From Allofrancisella frigidaquae (GTDB lineage Bacteria; Pseudomonadota; Gammaproteobacteria; Francisellales; Francisellaceae), in assembly GCF_012222825.1 (NCBI RefSeq), contig NZ_CP038017.1, positions 558,001 to 622,000 of the forward strand: 64,000 bases of DNA. Direction: 5' to 3'. Position numbers and translations under genes: made by a program. Positions 48,657 through 57,824 of this stretch are shown here, piece by piece; position 1 is the first letter of the stretch, and each line of letters opens with the position of its first letter. The notes under the pieces were generated by a model. It saw nothing but the letters and a program-made list of their open reading frames with translations, had not been told where the DNA came from and did not search any database.

Positions 48657-49496
48657 CTATTTAAAATCTTTAAGTGTTATTTCAAAAGATAGTGCCTGGT
48701 TAGGACCTATTGCAGCTGGAGCTCTGCTGCCATAAGCTACTTTGGGAGCACAGTATAATATAATAGTGGAGCCAACTGGTATTTCTGGTATAGCATCTTT
48801 CCAGCATTGAATTAAGTTTGTTAGCGGGAAAGTAGCGTTATCACTTGAATCAAAAGTAGGACCTATTAGTTTAGCTTGTTTAACTGAGTCTAACTTGGAG
48901 TTATCTTTCCGGTAAGCTACGATAGGGGTAGTTCCTTTGTATGCTATCGTTACTTGACTATCAGAGTTTGGTTTTTTACCATTTCCTTGTTTTACAATTT
49001 GATAATAAACATCATCATTAACTTTTATTATATTATTCATTTTAGAGATTTGTTCTATAAAAGCAGATGAATTGGTTTGATTTTCTTTAGCTACACCAAG
49101 TTGTCTTTTTATTATTTTGTCTTTTAGAGAGTCTATATTTTCTTGTATTTGCTCTTCAGACAATTTGGGCTTTTTATTTGCCATAGCATCTTTAAATCCA
49201 GCTATAGTTTGCTCATCGTTTAAAATAAAGTCTTGCTTAGCAATACCAGATCCGATTTGGTATCCTACTGTATAGCTAGCATTTGCAGGCATTTCAAGTG
49301 TAATAGGTTTAACCTGTTTTACTGTAACTTTAGCTGTAGGTAGTGTAGTATCTTTTGGGGAAACTGTCACTGATGGTGCCGTTTTATCAGTTTGTTCTAC
49401 AGTGCTTGTGTCGTTACTACTAGTGGTAGAACATGAGCTAATAGTTAGCCCTATTAGTGAGTAGGATATAATAGTAACAATTTTTTTGAGTTTCAT
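48657..49496 (-). CDS. Mip-like FKBP-type peptidyl-prolyl isomerase lipoprotein
   Basis: 279 aa from ATG 49496, chosen because AAGGAG lies 7 bp upstream and the signal starts MKLKKIV; an in-frame ATG at 49523 would disturb the signal. The lipobox ends SSC (C22). A Thr/Pro-rich linker, an N-terminal dimerisation region (SYTVGYQIGSGI, AMANKKPKLSEEQ) and a C-terminal FKBP domain (about 165-279) follow the Mip plan. Mip proteins help intracellular pathogens survive in macrophages. It lies 10 bp after ttcA and shares its direction. Confidence 0.9.
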   Translation of the reverse strand: MKLKKIVTIISYSLIGLTISSCSTTSSNDTSTVEQTDKTAPSVTVSPKDTTLPTAKVTVKQVKPITLEMPANASYTVGYQIGSGIAKQDFILNDEQTIAGFKDAMANKKPKLSEEQIQENIDSLKDKIIKRQLGVAKENQTNSSAFIEQISKMNNIIKVNDDVYYQIVKQGNGKKPNSDSQVTIAYKGTTPIVAYRKDNSKLDSVKQAKLIGPTFDSSDNATFPLTNLIQCWKDAIPEIPVGSTIILYCAPKVAYGSRAPAAIGPNQALSFEITLKDFK

Positions 49497-49506
49497 TTTG
49501 TACTCC

Positions 49507-50304
49507 TTATCTTTGTATGTCATTTTTTGTTATATTAAAAAAATCAAAAAGCTCTTTATCTAGCATTTGTGATGGTGAAATGTTAGACAGAGCTTTAAAT
49601 AACACATTTTTTCTTTCTGGGTTATTTTTTTCCCATTTGTTAAGCATATCTTTAATAAAGACTCTTTGCAAATTATCTTGTGAACCGCAGAGGTTACATG
49701 GAATGATAGGAAAATTTTTTAACTTTGAGTATTCTGTAGTTTCTTCTTCAGTTACAAAAGCTAATGGACGAATTACAATATTACGTTTATCATCACTAAG
49801 TAGCTTTGGTGGCATAGCTTTGATAGAGCCATTATAAAAAAGATTTAGAAAAAAAGTTTCTATTATATCATCACGATGGTGACCTAGAGCTATTTTAGTA
49901 ATTCCATGCTCTTGCGCAAAGTCATATAAGATGCCTCTGCGCATCCTAGAGCATAACCCACAAGTGGTTTTACCTTCTGGAATTACTCTTTTTACAACAC
50001 TATAGGTATCTCGCTCTATAATGTGAAAATCTATCTTTTTCTCTTTAAGATAATTTGGTAAAACATCTTCAGGAAAATTAGGCTGCTTTTGATCTAAGTT
50101 TACTGCGATGACATCAAATTTAATAGGCGCTTTTTGCTGTAGTAGTAACAGCATTTCTAGTAGGCAATAGGAATCTTTGCCTCCAGATAAACAGGCCATA
50201 ATTTTATCACCATCTTCAATCATATTATACTGATTAATAGCCTGGGCAGTTTTTCGTAATATTTGTTTTTCTAGCTTTTTAAGGCTTTGCTTATCGTTAT
50301 TCAT
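49507..50304 (-). CDS. ttcA: tRNA 2-thiocytidine synthetase TtcA
   Basis: Adds sulfur to C32 of certain tRNAs using ATP and an Fe-S cluster. It is 265 aa. The PP-loop is [15 protein letters not shown], the central CxxC is [11 protein letters not shown], and a second cysteine pair is IPCNLCGSQ. It overlaps the thioesterase gene by 8 bp and is followed by the FKBP lipoprotein gene in one leftward group. Confidence 0.96.
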   Translation of the reverse strand: MNNDKQSLKKLEKQILRKTAQAINQYNMIEDGDKIMACLSGGKDSYCLLEMLLLLQQKAPIKFDVIAVNLDQKQPNFPEDVLPNYLKEKKIDFHIIERDTYSVVKRVIPEGKTTCGLCSRMRRGILYDFAQEHGITKIALGHHRDDIIETFFLNLFYNGSIKAMPPKLLSDDKRNIVIRPLAFVTEEETTEYSKLKNFPIIPCNLCGSQDNLQRVFIKDMLNKWEKNNPERKNVLFKALSNISPSQMLDKELFDFFNITKNDIQR

Positions 50305-50716
50305 AATAGTCTTCTAAAGTAGCTTGTTTTATATCATTAGGTATCTTTTCTAATCTAGCTGTTTTTAAGTTATAACATGCTAGTTTGGAGTATGCTGTTG
50401 TGACAATTCTGTCATTTCCTAGTATCCTTATTTCATATTTAAACTCTATACTTGCTGCTCCAATTCTAGATACATACTGCGTTACCTCAATTGTATTTGG
50501 GTGTAATAGGGGGTACATATATTTGCAGCTTTGTTCAGCTACAACAAATTGGATAGAGTTTTCTATGCTCCAATTAATAAGTTTTTTAAAAGCATAAACC
50601 CATTGTGTGCGAGCTTCTTCAAAATAATCAAAATATTTTCCATTATTTACATGGCCGTTTTTATCCGTATCTGACCAACGTATATTTATTGTTTTTTTGA
50701 AAGGCTGTTTATTCAT
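50297..50716 (-). CDS. Acyl-CoA thioesterase, 4HBT hot-dog fold
   Basis: 139 aa. The hot-dog motif [27 protein letters not shown], with the catalytic Asp of [10 protein letters not shown], marks the 4-hydroxybenzoyl-CoA thioesterase family (YbgC-like). It probably hydrolyses acyl-CoA; the chain length is unknown. It lies 7 bp downstream of a transglycosylase gene and overlaps ttcA. Confidence 0.9.
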   Translation of the reverse strand: MNKQPFKKTINIRWSDTDKNGHVNNGKYFDYFEEARTQWVYAFKKLINWSIENSIQFVVAEQSCKYMYPLLHPNTIEVTQYVSRIGAASIEFKYEIRILGNDRIVTTAYSKLACYNLKTARLEKIPNDIKQATLEDYYE

Positions 50717-50723
50717 AAATTTC

Positions 50724-51335
50724 CTAGAATAAGTAAGATAATAGTGGCTTACCAGGGATCTTACAATTTTGTAATTGAGTAGAGTATTTTTGTGCTATAT
50801 CAGCTGTTTTTCTAGCATAGTTCTTTAAGAAAGAGTTGTTTTTGTGGGTACCATTTTTATATCCACCAATACCTTCATGGTAGGCTAAATACAAGTGATA
50901 GGCATCAGTTTTACTAATACCTGTTTTATTATGTACATTATTTAAATACCAGCCTATAAAATCTACAGCATCAGAAAAGTTTGACCTTGAGACAAAAGAT
51001 TGCTGAGTTTCTTTTTTATAATGATCCCAAGTACCATCAAGAGCTTGGGCATACCCATATGCTGTTGAAGCTCTACCTACTGGTATGAAACCAAAATAGT
51101 AATTCATAGAAGGTTTAGCATCTGCTCTAAAAGAGGATTCTTGGCGAAGAAAAGCCATTTGAATATTAAGAGGTACTCCCCATCTATTGTATGAGTCAAT
51201 CATATCGTAATACCAATTAGGATATTGATGGATTATACTACAAGCATTATTTATATTTTTAGGTTGTTCAGTCGCACAAGAGTTAAGTATACCTAATATA
51301 GTAGTTACTGATATGATCTTAAATATTTTTTTCAT
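50724..51335 (-). CDS. Lipoprotein lytic transglycosylase (SLT domain)
   Basis: 203 aa with a lipobox LGILNSC (C20). The SLT catalytic glutamate is in AFLRQESSFRADA, followed by TAYGYAQALDGTWDHY and YHEGIGGYKNG, both typical of the family. It would cleave peptidoglycan glycan strands at the outer membrane. It begins one base from the dacB stop, so the two wall enzymes are coupled. Confidence 0.93.
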   Translation of the reverse strand: MKKIFKIISVTTILGILNSCATEQPKNINNACSIIHQYPNWYYDMIDSYNRWGVPLNIQMAFLRQESSFRADAKPSMNYYFGFIPVGRASTAYGYAQALDGTWDHYKKETQQSFVSRSNFSDAVDFIGWYLNNVHNKTGISKTDAYHLYLAYHEGIGGYKNGTHKNNSFLKNYARKTADIAQKYSTQLQNCKIPGKPLLSYLF

Positions 51336-52796
51336 TTATAAATGCCTATAAAAAACATCAACTACTTTATCTTGAAACCTACGAGCATTATACCTATCAG
51401 AAGCCTTAAGATCATTAAGCATAATAGAAAAGCTTATACGATGATTTTTCTCTGTAAGGACATAGCCTGCAAGAGTGGAAACTCCAGCTAGAGTGCCTGT
51501 TTTAGCATGTACTTTACCTAGTAATTTGTCCCCCATTCTATATGATATAGTTCCGCTTATCCCAGATGCTGGTAAGTAACTGTAGAATTTTTGACCAATA
51601 GAGCTATTGTATGTTTTAGTTAAAAAATTAACCATAAACTGGGCTGTAACTCTATCAAGGTGTGATAGTCCTGAGCCATCATACATGGTTAATGCCGAAG
51701 TATCTAGATTAAGCTTATCATAAAGAATTTCTTGAACTGCAGCTGTTCCTGCATTAGTTGAGCCTATGCCTTTTTGCTTTAGACCAATAGTGTTTAATAT
51801 CGTTTCAGCGTATAGATTGTCGGAGTGTTTAAGTGTTTGGTCGATAAAACTACCTATAGTTGTAGAACTTATGCTTAATTGTTCAGTATTTCCTGGTGGT
51901 ATTGAAGTTGTTATAGCTATTTTGTTATGTTTAATTCCATTAGTGTTTAAAAAATCATCAACGGTATTTAATGTTTTTAAAGCAGGATTTTTAATAGCTA
52001 ATTTGAACATTTTTTCTGCAGCACGAGATAAGTAGCCTCTAATATATAAAACGTTATCATCGTTCATGGAAATAATAGTAGGTTCTGCTGAATTAGTATA
52101 TTTAGCGGTATTTTTGACTGTGATATTGCTGGCATTGCTAAGTGTGATAACACGAGTTGTTAAACTATTTGGATTCTTGGCTAGTTTTACTACTGTACAA
52201 TTTCTGTTTATAGTAAAACTTGAAGCAGGTGCTCCATAACAAAAAGTACTATCCTCTTTTGTCCACCCTTCTGGGATATATGGTCCTGAAAAATTGCCAA
52301 CAAGATATACATCTCCTGTTATTTGTGTTATTTCCTTAGTAGTTTTTATTTGTTTTATTAAAGATGATAGTTGTCCTCCAGTTAAAGCAGGGTTGCCTGA
52401 GAACTTTATATATAGATCGCCATGTAAAATATGACCTTTTACTTTGTTGCTAGAGTAGTTAACTGTCGTTGTAAACGTAAAACTATCAGGTATAGCAAAT
52501 AATGCAGCTACCATAGTAAAAACTTTATTATTACTAGCAGGTTTCATTGGTCTATTTTGGCCATAAGCGTATAAGTTTGCACCAGAAATTGTATTTTGGG
52601 TAGCTATACTTATTTTTACATCAGTAAGGCCATATTCCTTTACTAAATATTGTATTTCACTACGAGCTGTTGCTGCATAAGTGCTGCAGAAACTTATAAA
52701 AGTTAAGAATATAAGAAAAAGTAGTCTAAAATGTTTATTTAAAATCAAAGTTATAAACCATGCAGTTTTTAGATTTATAGTTTCAAATAATATCAT
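51336..52796 (-). CDS. dacB: D-alanyl-D-alanine carboxypeptidase/endopeptidase (PBP4 type)
   Basis: 486 aa, periplasmic after a signal (LLFLIFLTFISFCSTYAA). Penicillin-binding motifs are in the right order: SxxK as SNNK in PASNNKVFTM, SDN in KHSDNLYAE, and KTG in HAKTGTL. The start at 52796 gives a long leader; a later in-frame start closer to the hydrophobic stretch is possible. It trims cross-links in peptidoglycan. It is first in a leftward group with the transglycosylase. Confidence 0.94.
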   Translation of the reverse strand: MILFETINLKTAWFITLILNKHFRLLFLIFLTFISFCSTYAATARSEIQYLVKEYGLTDVKISIATQNTISGANLYAYGQNRPMKPASNNKVFTMVAALFAIPDSFTFTTTVNYSSNKVKGHILHGDLYIKFSGNPALTGGQLSSLIKQIKTTKEITQITGDVYLVGNFSGPYIPEGWTKEDSTFCYGAPASSFTINRNCTVVKLAKNPNSLTTRVITLSNASNITVKNTAKYTNSAEPTIISMNDDNVLYIRGYLSRAAEKMFKLAIKNPALKTLNTVDDFLNTNGIKHNKIAITTSIPPGNTEQLSISSTTIGSFIDQTLKHSDNLYAETILNTIGLKQKGIGSTNAGTAAVQEILYDKLNLDTSALTMYDGSGLSHLDRVTAQFMVNFLTKTYNSSIGQKFYSYLPASGISGTISYRMGDKLLGKVHAKTGTLAGVSTLAGYVLTEKNHRISFSIMLNDLKASDRYNARRFQDKVVDVFYRHL

Positions 52797-52973
52797 TTTA
52801 AAGACTGTAAATACAGATGATTGTTATGTTTACCTTATTAAAATTACCTTATTAAAAAAAGCAAAGTAGAAAATTATGCATAGAATGATTTTTTTATTTG
52901 CTATTATTTACGACCTAAGGATGAAATTTTGGTAGGATGCTGGCAATGAGCCAGATGTTAATTAGAGATTGGT

Positions 52974-54208
52974 TTAATCTAAGTCTTCTATCTGCTCAAG
53001 TAAAGATAATATATCATTAGCTTCTTCGTTAATTGAGGAGATTTCTTCAAATGACATACATAAAGATGTGTTCATACTAATATTTTGGTTTTGCATAACA
53101 TCGTTATACTTTCTTTGAAGCTCACCAGGAGCTACACCGAATATCTTTTGAAGCTCAGGGTTTAATTGAGAATTTGTTCCATTAACAGGTTTTTCCCATT
53201 TACGGTGCCCTGTAATTGGATTTGTTAAAGATGTGCCCATACTAATATTTTGGTTTTGCATAGCATCGTTATACTTTCTTTGAAGCTCACCAGGAGCTAC
53301 ACCGAATATCTTTTGAAGCTCAGGGTTTAATTGAGAATTTGTTCCATTAATAGGTTTTCCCATTTACGGTGCCCTGTAATTGGATTTGTTAAAGATGTGT
53401 TCATACTAATATTTTGGTTTTGCATAGCATCGTTATACTTTCTTTGAAGCTCACCAGGAGCTACACCGAATATCTTTTGAAGCTCAGGGTTTAATTGAGA
53501 ATTTGTTCCATTAATAGGTTTTTCCCATTTACGGCGTCCTGTAGTTGAGTTAATTAAAGAAGATTCTACCATTTTTTTAAGCTGATGGTGGTTTTGAGAA
53601 AGTTGCATGATGTTTTCTAAATACTCTGTTTGGAGATTAGTATTTTGCGAAATCTGTAATTCTTGTAATAAATCTAGAGATTCATTTGATAAGCATAGAG
53701 ATGTTATAGCTGTATCTCTGATTTCAGTTATAGAATAAGATAAATTCACTGAGCTATTAGGATCATTAATAAGAAGAGAATCATCTATTAATCGAGATTC
53801 TCCTAAAGTGGATTTACCCATATTTTTGAGCCATTGATTTTGGTTATAATGTATAGAATTATTATTTGAGCTATCATAATCGTTAAAAATTTGACTTTTA
53901 TTTACAAAGTCAGGTATAGAGTTACTATCGTTAAGGTTTTGACTTTTATTGATGAGGCTAGAGTGATTTAAATCATTTGTTTTAATGATCCATTTTTTTC
54001 TTTCAACGATTCCTTTATTCGATGATATAAAGCTACTTGTTTTAGCTGGAGTGATAGAATTTATAGAGATATCATTAGTATTTTTTTGCTTTTCTCTAAC
54101 TAAGAGGTTATTTATAATCTCAAGAGATCTTTTTTTAGTCTTCCCGAAGAATATTTCATTAATGTTTAATGATGAGATAGAGGTTTTATTTTTGATGTAC
54201 AAACTCAA
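52974..54208 (-). pseudogene. 55-residue-repeat protein, interrupted by a one-base frameshift
   Basis: It has two overlapping frames, 53327-54208 (293 aa) and 52974-53363 (129 aa). They join if one base is added to an A tract on the coding strand near 53353-53356; the tract has four A here and five in both flanking repeats. The joined product would be 411 aa. It has a Ser/Asn-rich N-terminal region, then three 55-aa units with GRRKWEKPINGTNSQLNPE and FGVAPGELQRKYND, then an acidic end. No signal peptide or known family is seen. It could be phase-variable, decaying or a sequencing error. A 51-aa gene lies 3 bp upstream. Confidence 0.72.
53062..53555 (-). repeat. Three 165-bp direct repeats inside the frameshifted gene
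   Basis: Units of 165, 164 and 165 bp start at 53062, 53227 and 53391 in plus coordinates. The middle unit lacks one base in its T/A tract, which breaks the frame. Each encodes 55 residues. The near-identity points to recent duplication. Confidence 0.9.
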
Positions 54209-54211
54209 TAA

Positions 54212-54367
54212 TTATATAAGAGGTTCATAAGCTTCAGTTTGTAGGTTTTTAAGGTAACCCTCGCTTCTAATTTCTCTAATAGTAAGCGCTTTTGACTGTG
54301 GCAGCTGTGTTAGTAAATTCTCAATTTTTTGTTGTTGTTTTTGTTGTTGGATTAGTTTATTAGACAT
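54212..54367 (-). CDS. 51-aa small protein upstream of the repeat gene
   Basis: Starts ATG at 54367 with GAGGG 7 bp upstream; the stop ends at 54212, 3 bp before the repeat protein's ATG. The peptide MSNKLIQQQKQQQKIENLL continues to a basic middle (TIREIRSEGYLKN) and ends PLI. It is Gln-rich and helical, with no known family. The tight spacing and good ribosome site suggest one operon with the repeat gene. It is too short for most gene finders. Confidence 0.6.
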   Translation of the reverse strand: MSNKLIQQQKQQQKIENLLTQLPQSKALTIREIRSEGYLKNLQTEAYEPLI

Positions 54368-54479
54368 CGAATTACCCTCTAAATACTTTTTGTTACACTT
54401 AAAACTTGATTTGATTATATGAGTTAATAGTATTTTTTTATATATGACTAATTTGATAACGTTTAAGTATTTTAGATAA

Positions 54480-54493
54480 GGGACTGTTGCAAA
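54480..54493 (+). mobile_element. Possible IS6-family inverted-repeat end, remnant
   Basis: GGGACTGTTGCAAA resembles the terminal repeat of IS26/IS257-type elements (GG..CTGTTGCAAA). No transposase frame and no opposing end was found in this window. If real, it is a solo end between the repeat-protein gene and oxyR. Confidence 0.35.
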
Positions 54494-54578
54494 CTAAAAT
54501 TATATGACTCTAATTGTGTTAAAAAAAATATTCCCATAAAACACTTCGAAAACCTAGTTAGTAAACGAGAAATTGTGT

Positions 54579-55448
54579 CTAATGATGTTTAATTATAATA
54601 GTAGCTAATTGTTTAAAAATCTTACTATATACAGAATTTTTCCTCATTGCTAAAAATATTTCTCTTTTGAAATTCGGATCATTTATCGCTAAATAACTTA
54701 TATTCTCCATTTGAGTACAAGCTATTTCTGGTATAAGGGTTATGCCTTCATCGATGGACACCATTTGACGTAAAGTTTCTAAACTACTTCCTTTAAAATT
54801 AATATTGTTATATTTGTTTAATGAGCATAGTTTTAGAGTCTGATCTCTAAGACAATGTCCTTCATCAAGAATCATAAGATTTTGTTTTATAATTTCAGCT
54901 ATAGATAACTTCTTTTTTTTAGAAAGTTTATTTGTACTTGCTACAGCTACAAAAAACTTATCATCAAATAGTTTTTTGGATATAAATTGATTGTGATCTA
55001 TAGGATCAGCAAATAAGGCAAAATCTAATTTTCCTTGTTCAAGCATACTTACGAGGATATCGGTTTTTTCCTCAACCACAGAGATACTTAAATTAGGTAT
55101 TTGCTGTTTTATAGATGGTAAAAGTTTTGGCATGATATAGGGGCATATGGTGGGAAAAGCTCCTATAGAGACACTAATTTTACTGCCCTTTAAATACATG
55201 CTAGCTATTTTATTTAAGTTTTTCACCTCATCAATTATTTTATAGGCTTGAGTAATTATTTTTTCGCCAGCTTGTGTAGTAAATACTTGTTTTGTACCTC
55301 GCTCGAATATTTGTATATCCAAGTACTCTTCAAATTTTTTAATTTGCATACTCAATGCTGGTTGGCTTACAAAACATTTTTCAGATGCTGTAATAAAGCT
55401 TTTAGTTTCGTATACTGCTATTATGTATTCTAAGGTTCTAGTATTCAT
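54579..55448 (-). CDS. oxyR: OxyR, LysR-type peroxide-sensing regulator
   Basis: 289 aa from ATG 55448; an upstream ATG at 55472 would add eight residues. The N-terminal HTH (about 1-60) and the effector domain are of OxyR type. The redox pair sits at C199 and C208 in EGHCLRDQTLKLC, the same numbering as E. coli OxyR, where a disulfide forms on peroxide exposure. It is divergent from a peroxiredoxin gene over about 100 bp, the classic arrangement for direct regulation. Confidence 0.95.
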   Translation of the reverse strand: MNTRTLEYIIAVYETKSFITASEKCFVSQPALSMQIKKFEEYLDIQIFERGTKQVFTTQAGEKIITQAYKIIDEVKNLNKIASMYLKGSKISVSIGAFPTICPYIMPKLLPSIKQQIPNLSISVVEEKTDILVSMLEQGKLDFALFADPIDHNQFISKKLFDDKFFVAVASTNKLSKKKKLSIAEIIKQNLMILDEGHCLRDQTLKLCSLNKYNNINFKGSSLETLRQMVSIDEGITLIPEIACTQMENISYLAINDPNFKREIFLAMRKNSVYSKIFKQLATIIIKHH

Positions 55449-55547
55449 ATAAGCAAAACTTATTACAAACATAACTTTTATATATTTTACAACTGGTGTA
55501 TTTGTAATACAATAAACCTTGTATCTAATAACGTCGGAGAATGAAAA
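55449..55547. promoter_or_regulatory. Divergent oxyR-peroxiredoxin promoter region
   Basis: 99 bp between the two starts. It contains AT-rich stretches suitable for overlapping promoters and a GTCGGAGA ribosome site for the peroxiredoxin. OxyR sites are degenerate and I could not place one with confidence; the location itself makes control of both genes by OxyR likely. Confidence 0.5.
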
Positions 55548-56072
55548 ATGATAAAACGAGTACCTAATGTAACTTTCAAAATAAGAGTTAGAGATGAAAG
55601 TATAGGTGGTTCAAACCCATTTAGATGGCAAGATTTAACTACTTCAGAGATTTTTAATAACAAAAGAGTGATTGTGTTTTCACTTCCTGGAGCATTCACA
55701 CCAACTTGTTCTACATATCAATTACCAGGTTTTGAAAACAACTTCGATAAATTTAAAAAGCTTGGAATCGATGAAATTTATGTTTTGTCTGTGAATGACT
55801 CGTTCGTAATGAATAAATGGGTTGAGTTCCAAAAGATTAAAAATATTAAACCAATTCCTGATGGAAATGGTGAGTTCACTGCAGCTTTAGATATGCTTGT
55901 AGATAAAGAAAACCTTGGTTTTGGTAAAAGATCATGGAGGTATGCTATGGTGGTAAATAATGGTGAAATTGAGAAATTTTTTGTAGAACCGGGGAAATGC
56001 AATAATTCAGAAGATGACCCATATGGCGAGACTTCTCCAGAGAATTTACTAAAATATTTAGAGTCTAAGTAA
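55548..56072 (+). CDS. Peroxiredoxin, Prx5 type
   Basis: 174 aa. The peroxidatic cysteine is C54 in PGAFTPTCSTYQLPGF, the Prx5 signature. The conserved Arg is in KRSWRYAMVV. It reduces hydrogen peroxide and alkyl hydroperoxides, probably with glutaredoxin or thioredoxin. It is divergent from oxyR and followed by a short reductase gene after 3 bp, forming an oxidative-stress unit. Confidence 0.95.
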   Translation: MIKRVPNVTFKIRVRDESIGGSNPFRWQDLTTSEIFNNKRVIVFSLPGAFTPTCSTYQLPGFENNFDKFKKLGIDEIYVLSVNDSFVMNKWVEFQKIKNIKPIPDGNGEFTAALDMLVDKENLGFGKRSWRYAMVVNNGEIEKFFVEPGKCNNSEDDPYGETSPENLLKYLESK

Positions 56073-56075
56073 TTT

Positions 56076-56690
56076 ATGGCTAAAAAAGTTGTTCTAATCG
56101 GTGCTACAGGAGTGATAGGCTCAGCAACGTATAAAACTTTAGTTGAAGCTGGCTTTGATGTTATTTCTGCCAGTTTCTCTGGAAAAGGTTCTGATTACAA
56201 AGTTGATATACAGGATACAAACTCCATTTGTGCGTTATTTGAACAGATAGGAAGTTTTGATGCTCTTGTATCGACTACAGGTAAAGTCGTATTTAAGGAT
56301 ATACGCCTGTTGGAGCAAAAAGATTGGGATTTAAGTTTATCTAATAAGCTTTTAGGCCAGGTAAATTTAGTCCAAATTGGTGCAAGATATGTTTCAAAAG
56401 GAGGATCCTTTACACTTACCTCAGGAATATTAAACGTACAACCAATAGCTAATGGTACTATAGCTGCAACTATAAATTCTGCTCTAGAAGGGTTTGTTAA
56501 GGCAGCTTCACTTGAATATACAGATTTCCGTATAAACATTGTTAGCCCTACTGTTGTTGAAGAAGCTTTAGAAAAATATGCACCATTTTTTGTTGGATTT
56601 AAACCTGTTAAGGCTAGTAATGTAGCAAATGCTTATCTAAAATCTGTTGCTGGTATTGCTGATGGTGAAGTTATAAAAGTCGGTTTTTAA
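56076..56690 (+). CDS. Short-chain dehydrogenase (short PRK07578-like type)
   Basis: 204 aa. The Rossmann motif is VLIGATGVIGSATYKTL. VSTTGKVVFKD, KLLGQVNLVQIG and FTLTSGIL follow, then ATINSALEGFVKAASLE and NIVSPTVV. The Tyr of the usual YxxxK is replaced (ATINSA), as in this short subfamily. It is cotranscribed with the OxyR-linked peroxiredoxin. The substrate is unknown. Confidence 0.9.
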   Translation: MAKKVVLIGATGVIGSATYKTLVEAGFDVISASFSGKGSDYKVDIQDTNSICALFEQIGSFDALVSTTGKVVFKDIRLLEQKDWDLSLSNKLLGQVNLVQIGARYVSKGGSFTLTSGILNVQPIANGTIAATINSALEGFVKAASLEYTDFRINIVSPTVVEEALEKYAPFFVGFKPVKASNVANAYLKSVAGIADGEVIKVGF

Positions 56691-56746
56691 TTACTCGTCC
56701 CTAGAAAAGTTTGAAATGGTTTATTTAAACCTTTTAAGATGTTATT

Positions 56747-57757
56747 ATGATTCTAGTTTTATTTTGTAATAGATTTATTTTGTTAGGTTTTAAGTCTTTA
56801 AAATTTTTTGGTATATTTGTGGGAGTCTTATCAGGCGTGCTGTGGGGCCTTAATGATGTATATATCAATATTTTTAGTATTAAAATAGGAATCCTATCAA
56901 CAGGATTGTTAACTATAATTTTTTCTTTACTCTTAGCTGCTGTGCAAGATACTTCATCTTGTTTGGCTATATTTGGATACCATTATTTTAGTTCTCCCAA
57001 AATTTTTTTCACTAGAATTAAATCTTTAAAAAAAATCTTCTGGTTACTGTGTCTAGCGGCTATTTTCGCTGGACCTCTAGGAATGGTTGCTGGTATAGTT
57101 GGTATATCATATGCTGGGCCTATTTACGCTGGTGTTGTCACTTCATGTTACCCGATAGTAGCTCTTGTTTTAGCAATATTTTTTCTAAAAGAAAAACCAA
57201 CAAACTTAAAAATACTTGGCATAGTGCTATCAGTCTTGGCTGTTATATTCATATCAATTGCTGGCGGGCGTCATGGAGGTGGTAAGACACTAATTGGCAT
57301 TATGTTTGCTCTTTGTGCAATGCTTGGGTGGGGGCTAGAATCAATTTTATTTTCATTGGCCTTAAAAAAGGCTACTGAAGGTCATAGTTCATTTTTATTA
57401 GCTACAAGACAGTTTTGTTCAGCAATATCTTATTTGGTTTGCTTAATCTTTATTTGTATATTTTTTCCTTTAGAATTTTTAAAGGTGGTGGAAAACTTTT
57501 TCATGATAAAAATACTTATCATATGTGTGATGTCTGCTATGGCATCATATATCGCTTATTATTATGCTATAAAGCGTATAGGAGCAAGTCTAGGAACTAC
57601 TTTTAATGCTACATTTATTTTTTGGGCAGGTGTTTTTAGTATAATTTTTCACCTTGAGAAAGTAACTGTGAACTTTATTATTTGGGGTATTGTGCTTATT
57701 ATAGGTATTTATTTTGCGACTAAAGGGACTATCAAAAATTTTAAATTAGCTCATTAG
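56747..57757 (+). CDS. EamA/DMT-family transporter
   Basis: 336 aa with about ten hydrophobic helices in two repeated EamA halves. The first half has VLSGVLWGLNDVYI and the second begins near MFALCAMLGWGLESIL. The GVVTSCYPIVALVLAIFFLKEKP segment at the end of the first half is very typical of the family. It probably exports metabolites or amino acids. It lies just upstream of capB but may be a separate unit. Confidence 0.88.
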   Translation: MILVLFCNRFILLGFKSLKFFGIFVGVLSGVLWGLNDVYINIFSIKIGILSTGLLTIIFSLLLAAVQDTSSCLAIFGYHYFSSPKIFFTRIKSLKKIFWLLCLAAIFAGPLGMVAGIVGISYAGPIYAGVVTSCYPIVALVLAIFFLKEKPTNLKILGIVLSVLAVIFISIAGGRHGGGKTLIGIMFALCAMLGWGLESILFSLALKKATEGHSSFLLATRQFCSAISYLVCLIFICIFFPLEFLKVVENFFMIKILIICVMSAMASYIAYYYAIKRIGASLGTTFNATFIFWAGVFSIIFHLEKVTVNFIIWGIVLIIGIYFATKGTIKNFKLAH

Positions 57758-57824
57758 CTTTTGATAAGCTAGCTTTTATGATATATTAGGAAAAGAAGTT
57801 TTAAAGGTGTGAAAGGGGTTTATT

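Noticed and set aside
52940-52954. CTGGC/GCCAG hairpin as terminator
   Set aside because: The stem has only 5 bp and no T-tract on either strand.
53062-53555. CRISPR-like array
   Set aside because: The repeats are long (about 165 bp), contiguous and coding, with no spacers.
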